From positions 50,885,313-50,949,312 of the forward strand of contig NC_045436.1 in NCBI RefSeq assembly GCF_002776525.5: a stretch of 64,000 nucleotides of DNA. Reading direction: 5' to 3'. Position 1 is the stretch's first letter; the number at the start of each line of letters is the position of its first letter. The DNA comes from Piliocolobus tephrosceles. Lineage: Eukaryota > Chordata > Mammalia > Primates > Cercopithecidae. Under the pieces are notes generated by a model. It saw only the letters and a list, made by a program, of their open reading frames with translations, was not told the DNA's origin and ran no database searches. Made by a program: the position numbers and the translations under genes. Of the stretch, positions 46,950 through 59,500 are shown one piece after another.

Positions 46950-47735
46950 TGAGTGAGAGCCTATTATGTCAGAATCCCTTCAATCCAACAACACCGTTCT
47001 TCATTTTCTCTCAAAAATATATCTTGCCTCTCTACTCATTTCTCTGTTACTCTGCTATCACTACTGATGTATTGTCATTGCTTCCTACTTGGTTTCTTCA
47101 TTTGTAGCATGTTGTCTGTTAAGCCCATTCTCCAGTTGGAGTAATTTTTAAAAAAATACTATCAGATCATGTCATTCCTCTACTTAAAAAATTTCACTGG
47201 TTCCTCATTGCACTTAATGTATAATCTGAACTCCACAACCTGGGCCTCCATGACCACTCAGCACCTTTTTCCCTCATCACTCTTCTCCCTTGCTTGCTCT
47301 CTCTCCTCAGATCCCCTGTCCTCAGTGGCTCCAGCATTGCTGCATTCCTCCAATATGCCTAGGCAATTCCACATTACGGCCTCTGCACATGATTACTCTG
47401 CCTTTTGTTCCTCACATGTTGGCTCCTTTAAACACTTTAAAAGTGTCAGCCTAAATTTTATCTTCTGGCAGATGCCTTTCTGTGACACTCTTGTTAAGGG
47501 AGATTTCACTTGTCACCCTGTTACTGTGCCCTGTGATATTTTTCACAATACTCTTTACAATTTTAAACACACACACACACACACATACACTCTCTTACTT
47601 AGGGTAGGTACTGTCTGATTATCTCACTAGATTGCAGCAGCATTGCCCCCTACTGTAGACCTCCATGCCTTATGCAGTGCTTAGACTCATATTAGGAGCA
47701 TGATAAGTTCAGCAAATAAATGAATTTAAACTAAG
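46950..47735 (+). mobile_element. L2 LINE 3' region
   Basis: Sense L2 blocks in order: 'atcagatcatgtcattcctctac', 'gcacttaatgtataatctgaac', 'ggcctctgcacatg', 'ggcagatgcctttctgtgac', 'tagattgcagcagcattgcc', and terminal 'agtgcttagactcatattaggagcatgataag'. The 149-codon + frame (47169-47618) is a remnant of the L2 region in a non-coding frame. A (CA)n tract at 47565-47594 is embedded. Confidence 0.8.
47565..47594. repeat. (CA)n microsatellite in L2
   Basis: About 13 CA units followed by 'tacactc'. Confidence 0.93.
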
Positions 47736-47824
47736 CCATAGAGAAATTGTTGCCTGTCAGTGGTGAATCCTAGAGTTAGCAGACAAGGTTATGGGTGATC
47801 ATTTTGGGCTCATGAATAGTTTTA

Positions 47825-48005
47825 TCAGTACAGTATCATGTAGAGGTTGACCACATAGGTCTCAGAGTCAAAGAGATCTGGGTTCATGCTCGAGCTCCAC
47901 TACTTACTAGCAATATTATCTCAAGAACATTATTTAACCTCCATGAACTGTTTCCCAATATGTAACATAGAGGTAAATTTTTTTACAAAATTGTTGCAAG
48001 GATAT
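47825..48005 (+). mobile_element. MIR SINE
   Basis: Sense MIR: 'tagaggttgaccacataggtctcagagtcaaag', 'ctgggttcatgctcgagctcc', 'ttacaaaattgttgcaaggat'. It is nearly complete but diverged. Confidence 0.8.
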
Positions 48006-48034
48006 ATGATAATGTGTGCAAGGTAATTTGTAAG

Positions 48035-48190
48035 AATAACAATGAATAACATTTATTTATTACTTTTCTGTGCCAGGTCCTAGGCAGAGAGCTTTACAGT
48101 GCTATGTCATCAGATCTCTTCATCAATCCTGCTAGATACAAACCATTATCCTTACTTTACAAGCAAGGAACTTCAAGAAGAGGCGAAGTT
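48035..48190 (-). mobile_element. MIR SINE, left part
   Basis: Antisense MIR: 'catttatttattacttttctgtgccaggtcctaggc', 'ctttacaagcaaggaacttc'. It is split by an Alu at 48191 and resumes at 48491. Confidence 0.75.
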
Positions 48191-48490
48191 GGCTGGGCAC
48201 GGTGGCTCACTCCTGTAATCCCAGCACTTTGGGAGGCCGAGGTGGGCGGATCATGTGGTCAGGAGTATGAGACCAGCCTGACTAACATGGTGATACCCCG
48301 TCTCTACTAAAAATACAAAAAATTATCCAGGCATGATGACAGGCACCTTAATCCCAGCTACCTAGGAGGCAGAGGCAGGAGAATCGTTTTAACCTGGGAG
48401 GCGGAGGTTGCAGTGAGCTGAGATGGAGCCATTGCACTGAAGCCTGGGGGACAAGAGAGAGACTTCTCTCTAAAAAAAAAAAAAAAAAAA
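48191..48490 (+). mobile_element. AluS-like nested in a MIR
   Basis: Starts 'ggctgggcacggtggctca' with an A23-class tail. The target-site duplication aagagg(c/g)(g/a)aagtt lies at 48178-48190 and 48491-48503 with two differences. MIR sequence on both sides shows it landed within that element. Confidence 0.95.
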
Positions 48491-48560
48491 AAGAGGGAAA
48501 GTTGAAGATCATACAGGCAGTAAATGGCAGAATCAAGGCAAATTCAGAAATTTTAATTAC
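48491..48560 (-). mobile_element. MIR SINE, right part
   Basis: 'gatcatacaggcagtaaatggcagaatcaaggc' continues the antisense MIR interrupted at 48190. Confidence 0.7.
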
Positions 48561-50069
48561 AGAATGTAATGTTACAACACTAAGCTATACTGGCTTCCAT
48601 ATGGCATATGGAAGAATATGTTCAAATGGAAGTAAGGACAAAGAGTTATTATTTTTAAGTAGATAAAGGTAAGCTGAAGGGAGCAGAGAATTAAAGAAAT
48701 GTACACTAGGAAGCCACATCAAGATGGCACATGGTCCCTGAAAGAGACAACTTTTCAAAGAACAGTTGCTTTTGTTTTGGTAGTTTTTGGTTTCCAAGAC
48801 TAGTCCGATGATGTCCAATCAAACTCTATATTCTTTCATTTTATCAAATTGTTATACTACCTCCAGTTTTTGGTGAACTACTTTCTCAATTGTTGCATCT
48901 TCCCTGGCTCATGGTGGATTACCTTTTCCTAGGGTTTGTAATATTTTATTGGAAAAATCATCTTCCGTGGTTTTTTTTTTTTTTGGAAAATGTCCATGAG
49001 CATTGAATTGTAGACATGTCCTCACTGAATAGCTTCCTATTTGCTTCTGCCTGGGCTCTGTGGATTTCACAGCCTAGATTTATGTTTATTCTGGGGTTTC
49101 TTTACAACACAGGCAATGCAAATTTAGAACGAAAGCCATTGTGGCATGGGCCTGAGGTTTTGATTTCTGATTGGAACCTTTCCTCTCCCACTGGCCTGAT
49201 CAAATGGCGGCCTGATCAAATGGCAGCCTTTCGTACAGCTTCCTCTGGGCTAATGGTTAGAATTTTTGTAGTCTCATTTCCACAGATAGACCAGACCTTA
49301 GAGGATGTTGAAGTCATTCAGTGTTTTAGGTCCATTTTCCTTTCACATGGGCCAAAGCTACATATTTTCTCCATATGTGGTAGGTAGACGCTCAGCCCTT
49401 ACCCTCTACAGCCCTTATCTGGGGCTGAAACCCTTTTATATGGCTGGGAAGCATCTTCTGCTTACTATACAGGCTTTACCATTCCCTATTTCCCTATTGT
49501 TTCCCCAACCCAGCTCTTATTGTTCTTTCTTTTGAGATGAGATATATATTTGGATCTTTTAATCAGCATTTACATATTCCTTGTGAGATGTGAGCCTATT
49601 TATATTAATATGGTTTCAGTCCCTCATGTTACCAAAAGTCCTAAAGCACCGAAGCACCAAGTGATTGATTTCTTGTGTGTTGAGGGAATGTGTTTTGCAA
49701 AGGGGTAGGAAGCTGTACAAAGAGCTGGGCTTTATTCTGTAGATTACAGGGAGCCATAGAAGACTTTTGATTAAGTATATAGATAATCAAATCTATATTT
49801 TAAAGAAGCTAACTCAGAAGCATCATAAAGAATGGATGGAAACTGGAGAGACCAATGACATGGAAGCACATTAGAATGCTATTCAAAGTGTCTAAATCAA
49901 AGATAGTTGAGAGACTGACCCAAGGAGTAGAAACAGAAGAAACAGGTTAGATCTGTGAGAAAAGGAAAAGTCACACTTACAAAACCTTAAGACTTATTAC
50001 ATAAGAGGGAAGAGAAGTCCCAGACTTCTGATCTCAGCAATGAGGAGGATATTTGGTTGGATTGATAAT
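48561..50069. other. Unassigned sequence
   Basis: Includes a perfect 16-bp tandem repeat (49193-49224) inside a 123-codon + frame (49016-49387) with no recognised domain. The stretch 49740-49960 ('agattacagggagccatag...') resembles an ancient repeat that I cannot name. No exon was recognised. Confidence 0.4.
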
Positions 50070-50432
50070 ATAGATGCTCCTCGACTTACCATGGGGTTAC
50101 ATCTCAATCAGCCCACCATAAGTTGAAAATACTGTTAAGTCAAAATGCATTTAATATACCTAATCTACCGAATATCTTAGTTTAGCTTAGCCTACCTTAA
50201 ATGTGCTTGCATTAGTTTACAGTTGGGCAAATCATCTAATACAAAGCCCATTTCCTAATAAAATGTTGAATATCTCATGTGACTTGTTGACTATATCACT
50301 AAAAGTGTAAAACAAAGTGATTATAGGTACTGACTACTAATGTACACAGCAGAAAGTGTCATCATAAAGTCAAAATATCCCAAGTTAAACCATTGCAAGT
50401 CAAACCATGGTAGGTCGAGGACCGCCTGTACT
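50070..50432. mobile_element. Tigger-type MITE
   Basis: The left 'gctcctcgacttaccatggggttac' and the right 'ccatggtaggtcgaggaccgcctgta' are imperfect inverted terminal repeats. Internal 'agcttagcctaccttaaatgtgc' and 'tcatctaatacaaagccc' fit a common non-autonomous Tigger-class family (name uncertain). There is no coding frame. Confidence 0.75.
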
Positions 50433-51555
50433 TTCTTGGAAATACAGGTTATCACTGACTATTGGCATGGCATTGCCCCATTCCTCTGCTACAAATATCC
50501 CAACTTATGATGGTTTTGGGGAAAATCCAAGATTGTGGTGTAGCTGAGTGAATAGGTAGTGGAATTAGCTGGCGGACTCACTTCTGGCTCAAATATAATG
50601 CTTAACAATCCATTTGGTGTGTTACCTTAAGTGTATCCAAGTTAGTAGAAATATTTTGCTGTTGTGAATTCCACACTTATTCAACTGTCAGGAAGTGGGG
50701 CTTGATTTCTTTAACGCCACTCATGTTAACTGCATTCTCTGGTCTCCAGATTCTTATGTGATGAGAGGATAGTGGGTTTCCTAGGTGAGTAGCTTTTCCT
50801 TTTCTCTGCATGGGAATAACATATGTGGTCTGTAGGTGGAAAAAAGTGAAATTCAATGATACTGTACAAATCGACAGAAAAAAATACTACTGTATGTTAG
50901 CAGTTTGTGAACATTTTGTGCTGACAAAGCTCAGCAAGTCTGGACAGAAATACTTGCACAAATCTGATTATAAGGTTTCTCTCACTGAAGCAGGAACTGG
51001 CTCAGCAGAGGGAATCAAAAGAATAAACTGATGTAATTTATCCTTTCCCTGTTTCTCATGAGAAGAGATGCTTGCTAGGAAATACACAGATATTTCACCA
51101 TAAGATTCCAGTGCAAATGCATAGTTTCCTTGATAGAATTGCTTCTGCATTCTAGAGAGAGGGGAAGAGTAATGCTTCAGTCAAGCTAGTTGAGTCTTCA
51201 TGAGAGATTATCTTCATCAACATAGGCTCTTTACTTGCTTGCCCCACTTCTTTCTTCCAACTGCTTTTATTTCCTTTAGGAATGAAACCCATTAAGTAGC
51301 AAATATTAAAAGGCTTGACGTTTTGACTTGAAAAACATGATTAAAAACCAGTTTATATATTTTCCAAGATGAGGTCTCCAACTTAGCTCTGTGCTCTGAG
51401 GATAGTCACAATCGCATTGTAGAGCTCTCTAGGAAGCTTTGGGGTCGAACTCAACAACATTTTAAGTTGAGAAAACTATAAAGAGCAATATATATACATT
51501 TTTAAAAGCAATCCTACTGCAGGGCATCCCTTTATGAATTGTGGTCGAAAAAACG
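50433..51555. other. Unassigned sequence
   Basis: No repeat or exon recognised. The 73-codon + (50810-51031) and 60-codon - (50968-51150) frames are unsupported. Confidence 0.4.
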
Positions 51556-51682
51556 TGGGCTGGGAGTTAGGAGACCTAGATTCTGATCTGTCTGTCATTA
51601 CCTATCAATGTGGCCTTAAGCAAGTTCCATAACCTCCTGGTGTCTCAGTTTCTTCATTTGTAAAATGAGGGAGACAGATTAA
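51556..51682 (+). mobile_element. MIR SINE
   Basis: Sense MIR: 'gggctgggagttaggagacctag', 'aatgtggccttaagcaagttcc', 'ctcagtttcttcatttgtaaaatgagg'. Confidence 0.85.
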
Positions 51683-51860
51683 TGGCTTCCAAATGCTGGT
51701 CAGTAGATGAGATGCATCCAGACCCCTGAGAAACTTTGAAAACTTTCTAGTCAGAATTCTCAGAGATTTTGATTTGTAAATGTGGGGTGTATGCCAGGAA
51801 TCTTTAGTTTATACAAAGCACCCCTGGGAATTCAGAGATGCCACTAAGATTGGGAAGCAT
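51683..51860. mobile_element. MER5/Charlie-like hAT MITE (tentative)
   Basis: Roughly palindromic layout with 'gagatgcatccagacccctgag', 'cagaattctcagagattttg', 'ggtgtatgccaggaatcttta' and 'caaagcacccctggg' resembles MER5/MER58-class non-autonomous hAT elements ('...gaatctctggg...gggcccaggaatctg...'). It is heavily diverged. Confidence 0.5.
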
Positions 51861-51889
51861 GAGCGAGGTGATTTTCAGTTTGCTTTGCT

Positions 51890-52640
51890 ATTTTATTGTT
51901 GAAATTTTTGTTTTGAAAAAAATTTCAATCCTAAAAGAGTTCCAAAAGAGCAAAAGGAATCTGTACATATTCTTCGTCTAGGCTCGTTAATTGTTCACAC
52001 TGGCAAATTTGTGCTCTCACTCTCCCTTTCTCTCTCCACGCACACACATGTTATATATGTGAGTGTGTATGCTTTACTATTATAAATATTTTTTTCTGAA
52101 ACATTTGAGATTAAACTGTATACATCATAACACTTCACCTCAAAACATGTCAGTATGCATCTCCTTAGAACAAAGATATTCTCTTTTATAATTGCAGTAC
52201 AAAGGTCAAATTCAGGAAACTTAACATAGATACAATGTTAATGTTTAGTATACTGTTTCCCACAAAGACTGTCCTACATAAACATAGCATAAGCATCAAA
52301 TAGAGAAAATTAATATTGATACATTGCCACTATTTAATCTTCTGACTCCATTCAAGTTTTGTCAATTCCCTCAATAATATCCTTTATAGAGAATCATCCA
52401 GTTCAGAATTATGTGTTTTATCTGGTTGTCGTATCTCTTTAGTCTCTCTCAGTCTAGAAGAGTTTCTCAGACTTTTCTTGACTTTCATGACCTCGATATT
52501 TTTGAAGATTGCAGGCCATTTATTTTATAGAATGTCCTTTAGTCTCAGTTTGTTTGATATTTTCTCATGATATAGGTTAGGCATGTTTGTCAGGTACATT
52601 GCCCCAGTCCTATATTCAGACAGGTCTCCAAATGGTTCCA

Positions 52641-52680
<40 letters not shown>

Positions 52681-53475
52681 TTTTTTTTTGTAAAGAATGG
52701 TATTCAGGGACCTAGATCTGGGCAACAGGCATACTTGTTGCTGTTGGCATATACTTCCCAGCTTTATGGAATGTGTATGTGTGTGTATATATATGTATTG
52801 TATATAATGTATATTCACAGATACCATCTCATTGACCCCCTCCCACATATTCAAATGCATATTTACATTATATTTATTTCTTTTTTCTCTACATATATTG
52901 AAAAACATGGGTTCACATGGATACCACCAGTTCTCACTCGACATTACAAAGATCATTCTAGTTTTCTTCTTTTCCATATTTGAAACCCACTTCTCCAATA
53001 ATGAGAAACCTGGAACCCATCATCCTTATCTAGTTATTTACATAGTTGATCATCCTTTGTATGTAACCAGTTTTCCATCTCCACTGCCATTTCCTTCACC
53101 TTCACCCTGGTTAGGCTCCGACACCTCAATACCACTTCCTCTTTCCTCCATCAGCTGAAAACCCTTATTATCCTGCTCATACCCTCCTGATACCTTGTAC
53201 CAGGCCACCCCTGTGGATGCCCTCCTGCCCTTGTGAGGACTCCAACACTGCATATTACATACTTATCAGGCTCTGACTCCACATTGAGGGCTGCTCCTCC
53301 CACTGCTATAACTCTGATGTTCCATACAGGCTGCCCCCTCATGGGAACAATCTTTCACCCTGCTTGTGCTGTGACACCCTTGGGCCCTGGGAGCTATTCC
53401 TACTGTGGCGTGGGTGCCTACTTGTTCTGCCAAAAAGGAAGGAGTGTACCCACTCCATTCTCTGAAGTTTAATAT
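51890..53475 (-). mobile_element. Old LINE/L1M-like 3' region (family tentative)
   Basis: Blocks such as 'acatttgagattaaactgtatacatcataacacttc', 'agtttctcagacttttcttgactttcatgacc' and 'atttttgaagattgcaggccatttattttatag' belong to a widespread ancient primate repeat that I believe is an L1M 3' region in antisense. The part from 52700 onward ('gaaacctggaacccatcatcc...') continues the same pattern. The 157-codon minus frame at 52525-52998 reads through a (CA)n tract and is not a gene. Confidence 0.45.
52645..52690. repeat. (TG)n followed by T-run
   Basis: About 17 TG units followed by about 13 T. Simple repeat. Confidence 0.95.
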
Positions 53476-55195
53476 TAGAGAAGGTAAACTAGGAAGTACA
53501 GACTTTCTTTTTCATTCATCCCAAATCCAGGATTGTGGGGGAACATTACAGGCTGTTTAATTAAAAAGAAATCATAGAATATCAAATAACCTGGTGAAAG
53601 AAATGCTTGATGGACAACATTTCATTATATTTGAGCACTTAGTTTATTGTTACTCAGAAAAGGCCGCCTCTGATTTAAGATTTTTAGAGAACATATTGCC
53701 AAACAGTAGTCTGGGAAACTTATTTGGGGCAAGAGGTATGGCACAATATCAGATTTCTTTAACAAGGACTTAAAATTTGGAAGTGTGAACTACTTTGTAC
53801 TAACAAGAACTGTCTTTATCTTCCTTAAAGATTTACCTTCAGAAAGTGCCTTTAGTGGTAAAAGAATGGATTTTATTATACAACAGGAAGAAATTGTGAC
53901 CTTAAGAGGAGTGACATTCAGATGAGTAACTACAGAAGGTGAAGATCTTCTGTGGAGGCTTTTGAAAAGAGAGAGAACTGAGAGGGATAAACTGGAGGCT
54001 GGATGAATCCTCTGGTGTTTTGTATCACTTACACCCATACCAGGTTGATGCTTATAAACAAAAAAACTGGTTTGTTTTAAACACTGGAAGCCTTATACAG
54101 GTTCTCCTTTAGATTATTTACTGTATAGATAAATAATACACTTTCATAAAGATAGTAATTATAAAACCATGGTTACTGTAGTTTCAAGTTATTGATTTGC
54201 TTATTTATTTGTTTGTTTTTAAGGTATGATATTTTATTAGTCAGTACACTATCAAATAACCTCAATGCATGTTTTAATTTATAAAGAATCCGTGTGATCC
54301 TGCCTTAGCTCCAATTACTAGTACCAGGGCTATCATTTATGGCCTCACAAATAGTGCCTGCGTAACTCCAGGAGGCACTGTTCACACTGACTGTGATATG
54401 AATAGCACCCCTTGGAGTTGTGCAGTGAAGCAGCTCTGAAAGTAATACATAATCTGCCATCACTGGGCTGCTTCCTGCATGCTTGAGTGGCAGAGGAAAA
54501 GGGCTTGGACCCAGAAAAGGAAGATAAATTATTGCCATTGGCTGTAGATGGTGTATATTGACTGGTTCCTTCTCAAGCCCAAATCTAGAGCTCTTTGAAT
54601 AGATGCAGATGCACTGCCACTGAATATGTATGTACGTAAGCACCCTGGTGTTTAAGCAATTTAAATTGCAAGAACTTTGTATATCAACAAGAGGAACAAA
54701 AAATAACCAGCTTTTTGCAGTGTAATTACATTTTACTGAATTAGCAAAGTAGCATGACCTTTGAGTTAGTCTTTGGGATACCAGGAGAATTGCATCTTTG
54801 CCAGCCAGCCTGCCTGCCCTGCTGATGCGGCATCTGTAGAACTCCGGGAAGTCCATTTTGAGCATGTTAAGGAGGAATTCTGCAAGATTAAATCCCTCTT
54901 TCCATTAACAAAAATGGGAACACTTTCTGTAAAGCCAGTCTTAGCCAGCAGAGGGGATTTGAAACATTTGGCAAGATCATTTCTGGAAAATAGACTTGAG
55001 TTTGAGTCTTGTCCTGTGGAGGCCATCGCTAGCCACAGGTGATGGCTACCCTGGATTTCACAGGGGCACTGCTTTAGTTGGTCTATTTTAAAAGGCATTA
55101 TTGGTTCATTTTGAGGCTTGCATTTTGTACATAGGTTAAGAGAATTAAGTAACTAATGTGTTTCTCTGTGTAGCGACAACTAGATACTGATAGTA
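53476..55195. other. Unassigned sequence holding the longest non-repeat frame
   Basis: Minus frames 54305-54865 (186 codons) and 54766-55098 (110 codons) overlap here. Neither shows a domain, signal peptide or convincing splice context, and I recognise no repeat family. See findings for what would decide whether either is real. Confidence 0.4.
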
Positions 55196-55310
55196 AGACA
55201 GAAATGATAGCACTTGTTGAGTGCTTGTCATGTGGCATGCACTGCTATCGGCTCTTTCATGCTTGATCTTATTTACTCCTCGCATCTACCCTCTGGGAGA
55301 GTTCTTCACA
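55196..55310 (-). mobile_element. MIR SINE, left part
   Basis: Antisense MIR: 'gttgagtgcttgtcatgtggcatgcactgctatcgg', 'cttatttactcctcgcatctaccctctggg'. The remainder appears after about 55670. Confidence 0.7.
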
Positions 55311-55669
55311 CCTAAGAGTCTTCAATTGTAAGATGCACTGTTATTTTATACAATATAAAGAAAGAAACATCATTTAAGATAGGAGAACTTTCTGTAAATC
55401 CAGGACAACAAAGGGCTATCTCTGCCTTCAGGATAAGGGTAAATGAAAATAAATCCATCACTTAGAAGGGTAAAGCAAGAGCACTTGCATGGCTCAATCT
55501 TTGCACTGGATTCAGGAAGGGTAGAAAATTCTGCGCAGGAGCATGATAAAATCCTCTTGGGCAAAACCCAACTACAGGTTAGCCTGATCGCAATTGTAAG
55601 GAACATCCTGATTTCAGAAATGTTAAAATGTGAAAACTTTTGTCTTGAAATTTTTGAAATACGTATTTT
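55311..55669. mobile_element. Unidentified insertion splitting a MIR
   Basis: About 360 bp lies between two colinear MIR halves, so it is inferred to be an insertion, but I recognise neither family nor termini. The opposed frames here (55443-55730 + and 55370-55606 -) have no known domain. Confidence 0.45.
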
Positions 55670-55800
55670 TATAAGCTCTATTTTACATAAAAGAAAAGTG
55701 AAGCCTAGAGAGGTGAAGCCCCTTATCTAAATTTACTAAGTGAGAGAGCAGGGATACAGAGCCTATATATTTCAGCCCTATACATTTCCACTTCTAGAAG
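55670..55800 (-). mobile_element. MIR SINE, right part
   Basis: 'tctattttacataaaagaaaagtgaagcctagagaggtg' and 'gagagagcagggatacagagc' continue the antisense MIR that begins at 55196. Confidence 0.7.
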
Positions 55801-56329
55801 ATGACAGTAGCCTAGTGTATAAATAACATGTGTTATGAGGAAACAATTGTATATACTAGTTACGTGTGCCATAAAATAAAGGAAAGAAGTTCATACATAA
55901 AGATAGAGAATTCGACTGGGTTTCTTAGGTGTCATATAAGAGAAATGAGAATGGCCAGAAACTTGGCATCCTATGTTTGGTCCCTCTCATCATGCTTTTG
56001 CCAGAGACAATTTCAAATTTTCCAGAATCATATTTTTCCCCTAAAAAAGAGAGTTTTTCTTTGATGCTATTGTGGCTGTTAATTAGAAAGTAAAGCACAT
56101 AAATGGGAATAAATTTTTCCTCCATTTTTCTTTATTCCTGTTTGGCAAAGGACATTCTACCTATTTCTTAGGCTGAAAATACTCACTCTGTCATGCACCG
56201 TGACTTTGTGAAGAAGATCCTCAGTACTCAAAACTCATAGTTAGATAACACAGCACATGTTTTTCTCATAGGAAGGGTTGGAAAATAATTAGGAGAATGG
56301 TTATTTTTAAAGGTGACATTTGTCTCCTC
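55801..56329. other. Unassigned sequence
   Basis: No element or exon recognised. Short frames at 55828-56064 and 55925-56125 overlap in opposite directions. Confidence 0.4.
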
Positions 56330-56535
56330 AAGGTATTTTTCTTTCTTTCTTTTAAGATTTTTTAAATGATTTATTTATTTTAAGTTCTGGGATACATGTG
56401 CAGAACCTGCAGATTTTTTGTGGTTTGCTGCACCTATTGACTCATTGTCTAAGTTCCCTCCCCTTCCCCCCACCCCTCAACGGCCCCTCGTGTGTGTTGT
56501 TCCCCTCTCTGTTTCCATGTGTTCTCACTCACTGT

Positions 56536-59500
56536 TCAACTCCCACTTATGAGTGAGAACATGTGGTGTTTTCTGTTCCTGTGTTAGTTTGTTGAGGATG
56601 ATGATTTTCCAGCTTCATCCACGTCCCTGCAAAGGACACAGTTTCATTCCTTTTTATGGCTGCATAGTATTGCATGGTGTATACGTACCACATTTTCTTT
56701 ATCCAGTCAATCATTGATGGGCATCTGGGGTGATTCCTTGACTTTACTATTGTAAATAGTGCTGCAATAAACATATGTGTGCATGTGTCTTTATAGTAGA
56801 ATTATTTATATTCCTTTGAGTATATATGCAGTAATGGGATTGCTGGGTCAAATGGTATTTCTGGTTCTTGATCCTTGAGGAACCACCAGACTGTCTTCCA
56901 CAATGGTTGAACTAATTTACACTCTCACCAATGTGTAAAAGTGTTCCTATTTCTCCACAGCCTCTCCAGCATCTATTGTTTCTTGACTTTTAATAATCAC
57001 CATTTTAACTGACGTGAGGTGGTATCTCATTTTGGTTTTGTTTTGCATTTCTCTTATGATCAGTGATGTTGAGCTTTTCTCATATGTTTGTTGGCCATGT
57101 AAATGTCTTCTTTTGAGAAGTGTCTGTTCATATCCTTTACCAACTTTTTGATGCATTTGTTTGTTTTTTTCTTGTAAATTTATTTAAGTTCCTTGTAAAT
57201 TCTGGATATTAGACCTTTGTCAGAAGGGCAGATTGCAAATATTTTCTCCCATTCTGTAGGTTGCCTGTTCACTCTGATGATAATTTTTTCTTTTACTTTT
57301 TGCTGTGCAAAAGCTCTTTAGTTTAATTAGATGTCATTTGTAAACTTTGGATTTTGTTGCAATTGCTTTTGGTGTTTCTGTTATGAAGCCTTAGCCCACA
57401 CCTATGTACTGAAGGGTATTGCCTAGTGTTTCTTCTAGGGTGTTTGGGGTTTTGGGTTTTACGTTTAAGTCTTTAATCCATCTGGAGTTAATTTTTGTAT
57501 AAAGTGTAAGGCAAGGTTCCAGTTTCAATTTTCTGCATATGACTAGCCAGTTTTCCCAGCATGATTTATGTAACAGGAGAGCCTTTCCCCATTGTTTGTT
57601 TTTGTCAGGGTTGTTGAAGATCAGATGGTTGTAGATGTGTGGTGTTATTTCTGAGGTCTCTGTTCTGTTCTCTTGTTCTATATGTCTGTTTTGGTACAGT
57701 ACCATGTTCTATATGTCTGTTTTGGTTACTGTAGCCTTGTAGTATGAAGTCAGGTAGTGTGATGCCTCCAGCTTTGTTCTTTTTGCTTAGGATTGTCTTG
57801 GCTATGTGGGGTCTTCTTTGATTCCATATGAAATTTAAAGTAGTTTTTTCTAATTCTGTAAAGAATGTCAATGGTAGTTTGATGTCAATAGCATTGAATG
57901 TATAATTTACTTTGGACAGTATGGCCATTCTCATGGTATTTATTCTTCCTATCCATGAAGATGGAATATTTTTCTATTTGTGTCCTCTCTTATTTCCTTG
58001 AGCTGTAGTTTGTAGTTCTCCTTGAAGAGGTCCTTCACATCCCTTGTAAGTTGTATTCCTAAGTATTTTATTCTCTTTGTAGCAATTGTGAATGGGAGTT
58101 TATTCATGATTTGGTTCTCTGCTTGTCTATTGCTGGGGTAAAGAAATGTTTGTGATTTTTGCCTGGGTGCAGTGGCTCACGCCTGTAATCCCAGCATTTT
58201 GGGAGGCTGAGGTGGGCAGATCATGAGGTTAGAAGTTTGAGACCAGCCTGGCCAGTATGGTGAAACCTGTCTCTATTAAAAAAAACAAAACAAAACAAAA
58301 CAAAAAAAACAACAACAAAAAAACTTAGCCAGGCGTGGTGGCATGCACCTGTAGTCCCAGCTACTCAGGAGGCTGAGGCAGAAGAATGACTTGAACCCAG
58401 GAGGCGGAACTTGCAGTGAGCCGAGATCATGCCATTGCACTCCAGCCTGGGTGACAGAGTGAGACTCCATCTAAAAAAAAAAAAAAAAAGAAAGTAAGAA
58501 ATGTTTGTGATTTTTGCACATTGATTTTGTATCCTGAGACCTTGCTGAAGTTGCTTATCAGCTTAAGGAGTTTTTGGGCTGAGATGATAAGGTTTTCTAA
58601 CTTGAGAATCATATCGTCTGCAAACAGAGACAATTTGACTTCCTCTCTTCCTATTTGAATACGCTTTATTTCTTTCTCTGGCCTGACTGCCCTGGTCAGA
58701 ACTTCCAATACTATGTTTAATAGGAGTAGTGAGAGAGGTCATCCTTGTCTTGTACTGGTTTTAAAAGGGAATGCTTCCAGCTTTTGCCCATTCAGTATGA
58801 TTTTAGCTATGGGTTTGTCATAAATAGCTCTTATTATTTTGAGATATAGTCCATCAATGCCTAGTTTACTGAGAATTTTTAACATGAAGGGATGTTGAAT
58901 TTGATTACAGGCCTTTTCTGCATCTATTGAGATAATCATGTGGTTTTTGTCTTTGGTTCTGTTTACATGATGGATTACATTTATTGATTTGCATACTTTG
59001 AACCAGCGTTGCATCCCAGGGATGAAGCCAGCTTGATCATGGTGGATGTTTTTTAATGTGGTGCTGGATTCAGTTTGCCAGTATTTTATTGAGGATTTTT
59101 GCATCAATGTTCATCAGGGATATTGGCCTGAAGTTTTTTGTTGTTGTTGTTTCTCTGCCAGGTTCTGATATCAGGATGATGCTGACTACATGAAATGAGT
59201 TAGAGAAGAGGCTCTCCTTTTCAACTGTTTGGAATAGTTTCAGAAGGAATGGTACCATTCCTGTTTGTACCTCTGGCAGAATTCAGCTGTGAATCTGTCT
59301 GGTCCTAGGTATTTTTTTTTTTTTTGATTGGTAGGCTATTCATTACTGCCTCAATTTCAGAACTCGTTATTGGTCTATTTAGGGATTCAACTTCTTCCAG
59401 GTTTAGTGTTGGGAGGGTGTGTGTGTCCAGGAATTTATATTTTTCTTCTCAATTTTCTAGTTTATTTGTGTAGAGGTGTTTATAGTATTTTCCAATGGTA

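Noticed and set aside
47169..47618. 149-codon plus frame
   Set aside because: It falls within an L2 3' region and ends in a (CA)n tract; the frame is not the L2 coding frame.
52525..52998. 157-codon minus frame containing long Thr-His repeats
   Set aside because: The Thr-His run is simply the translated (CA)n microsatellite, and the flanks are old repeat sequence.
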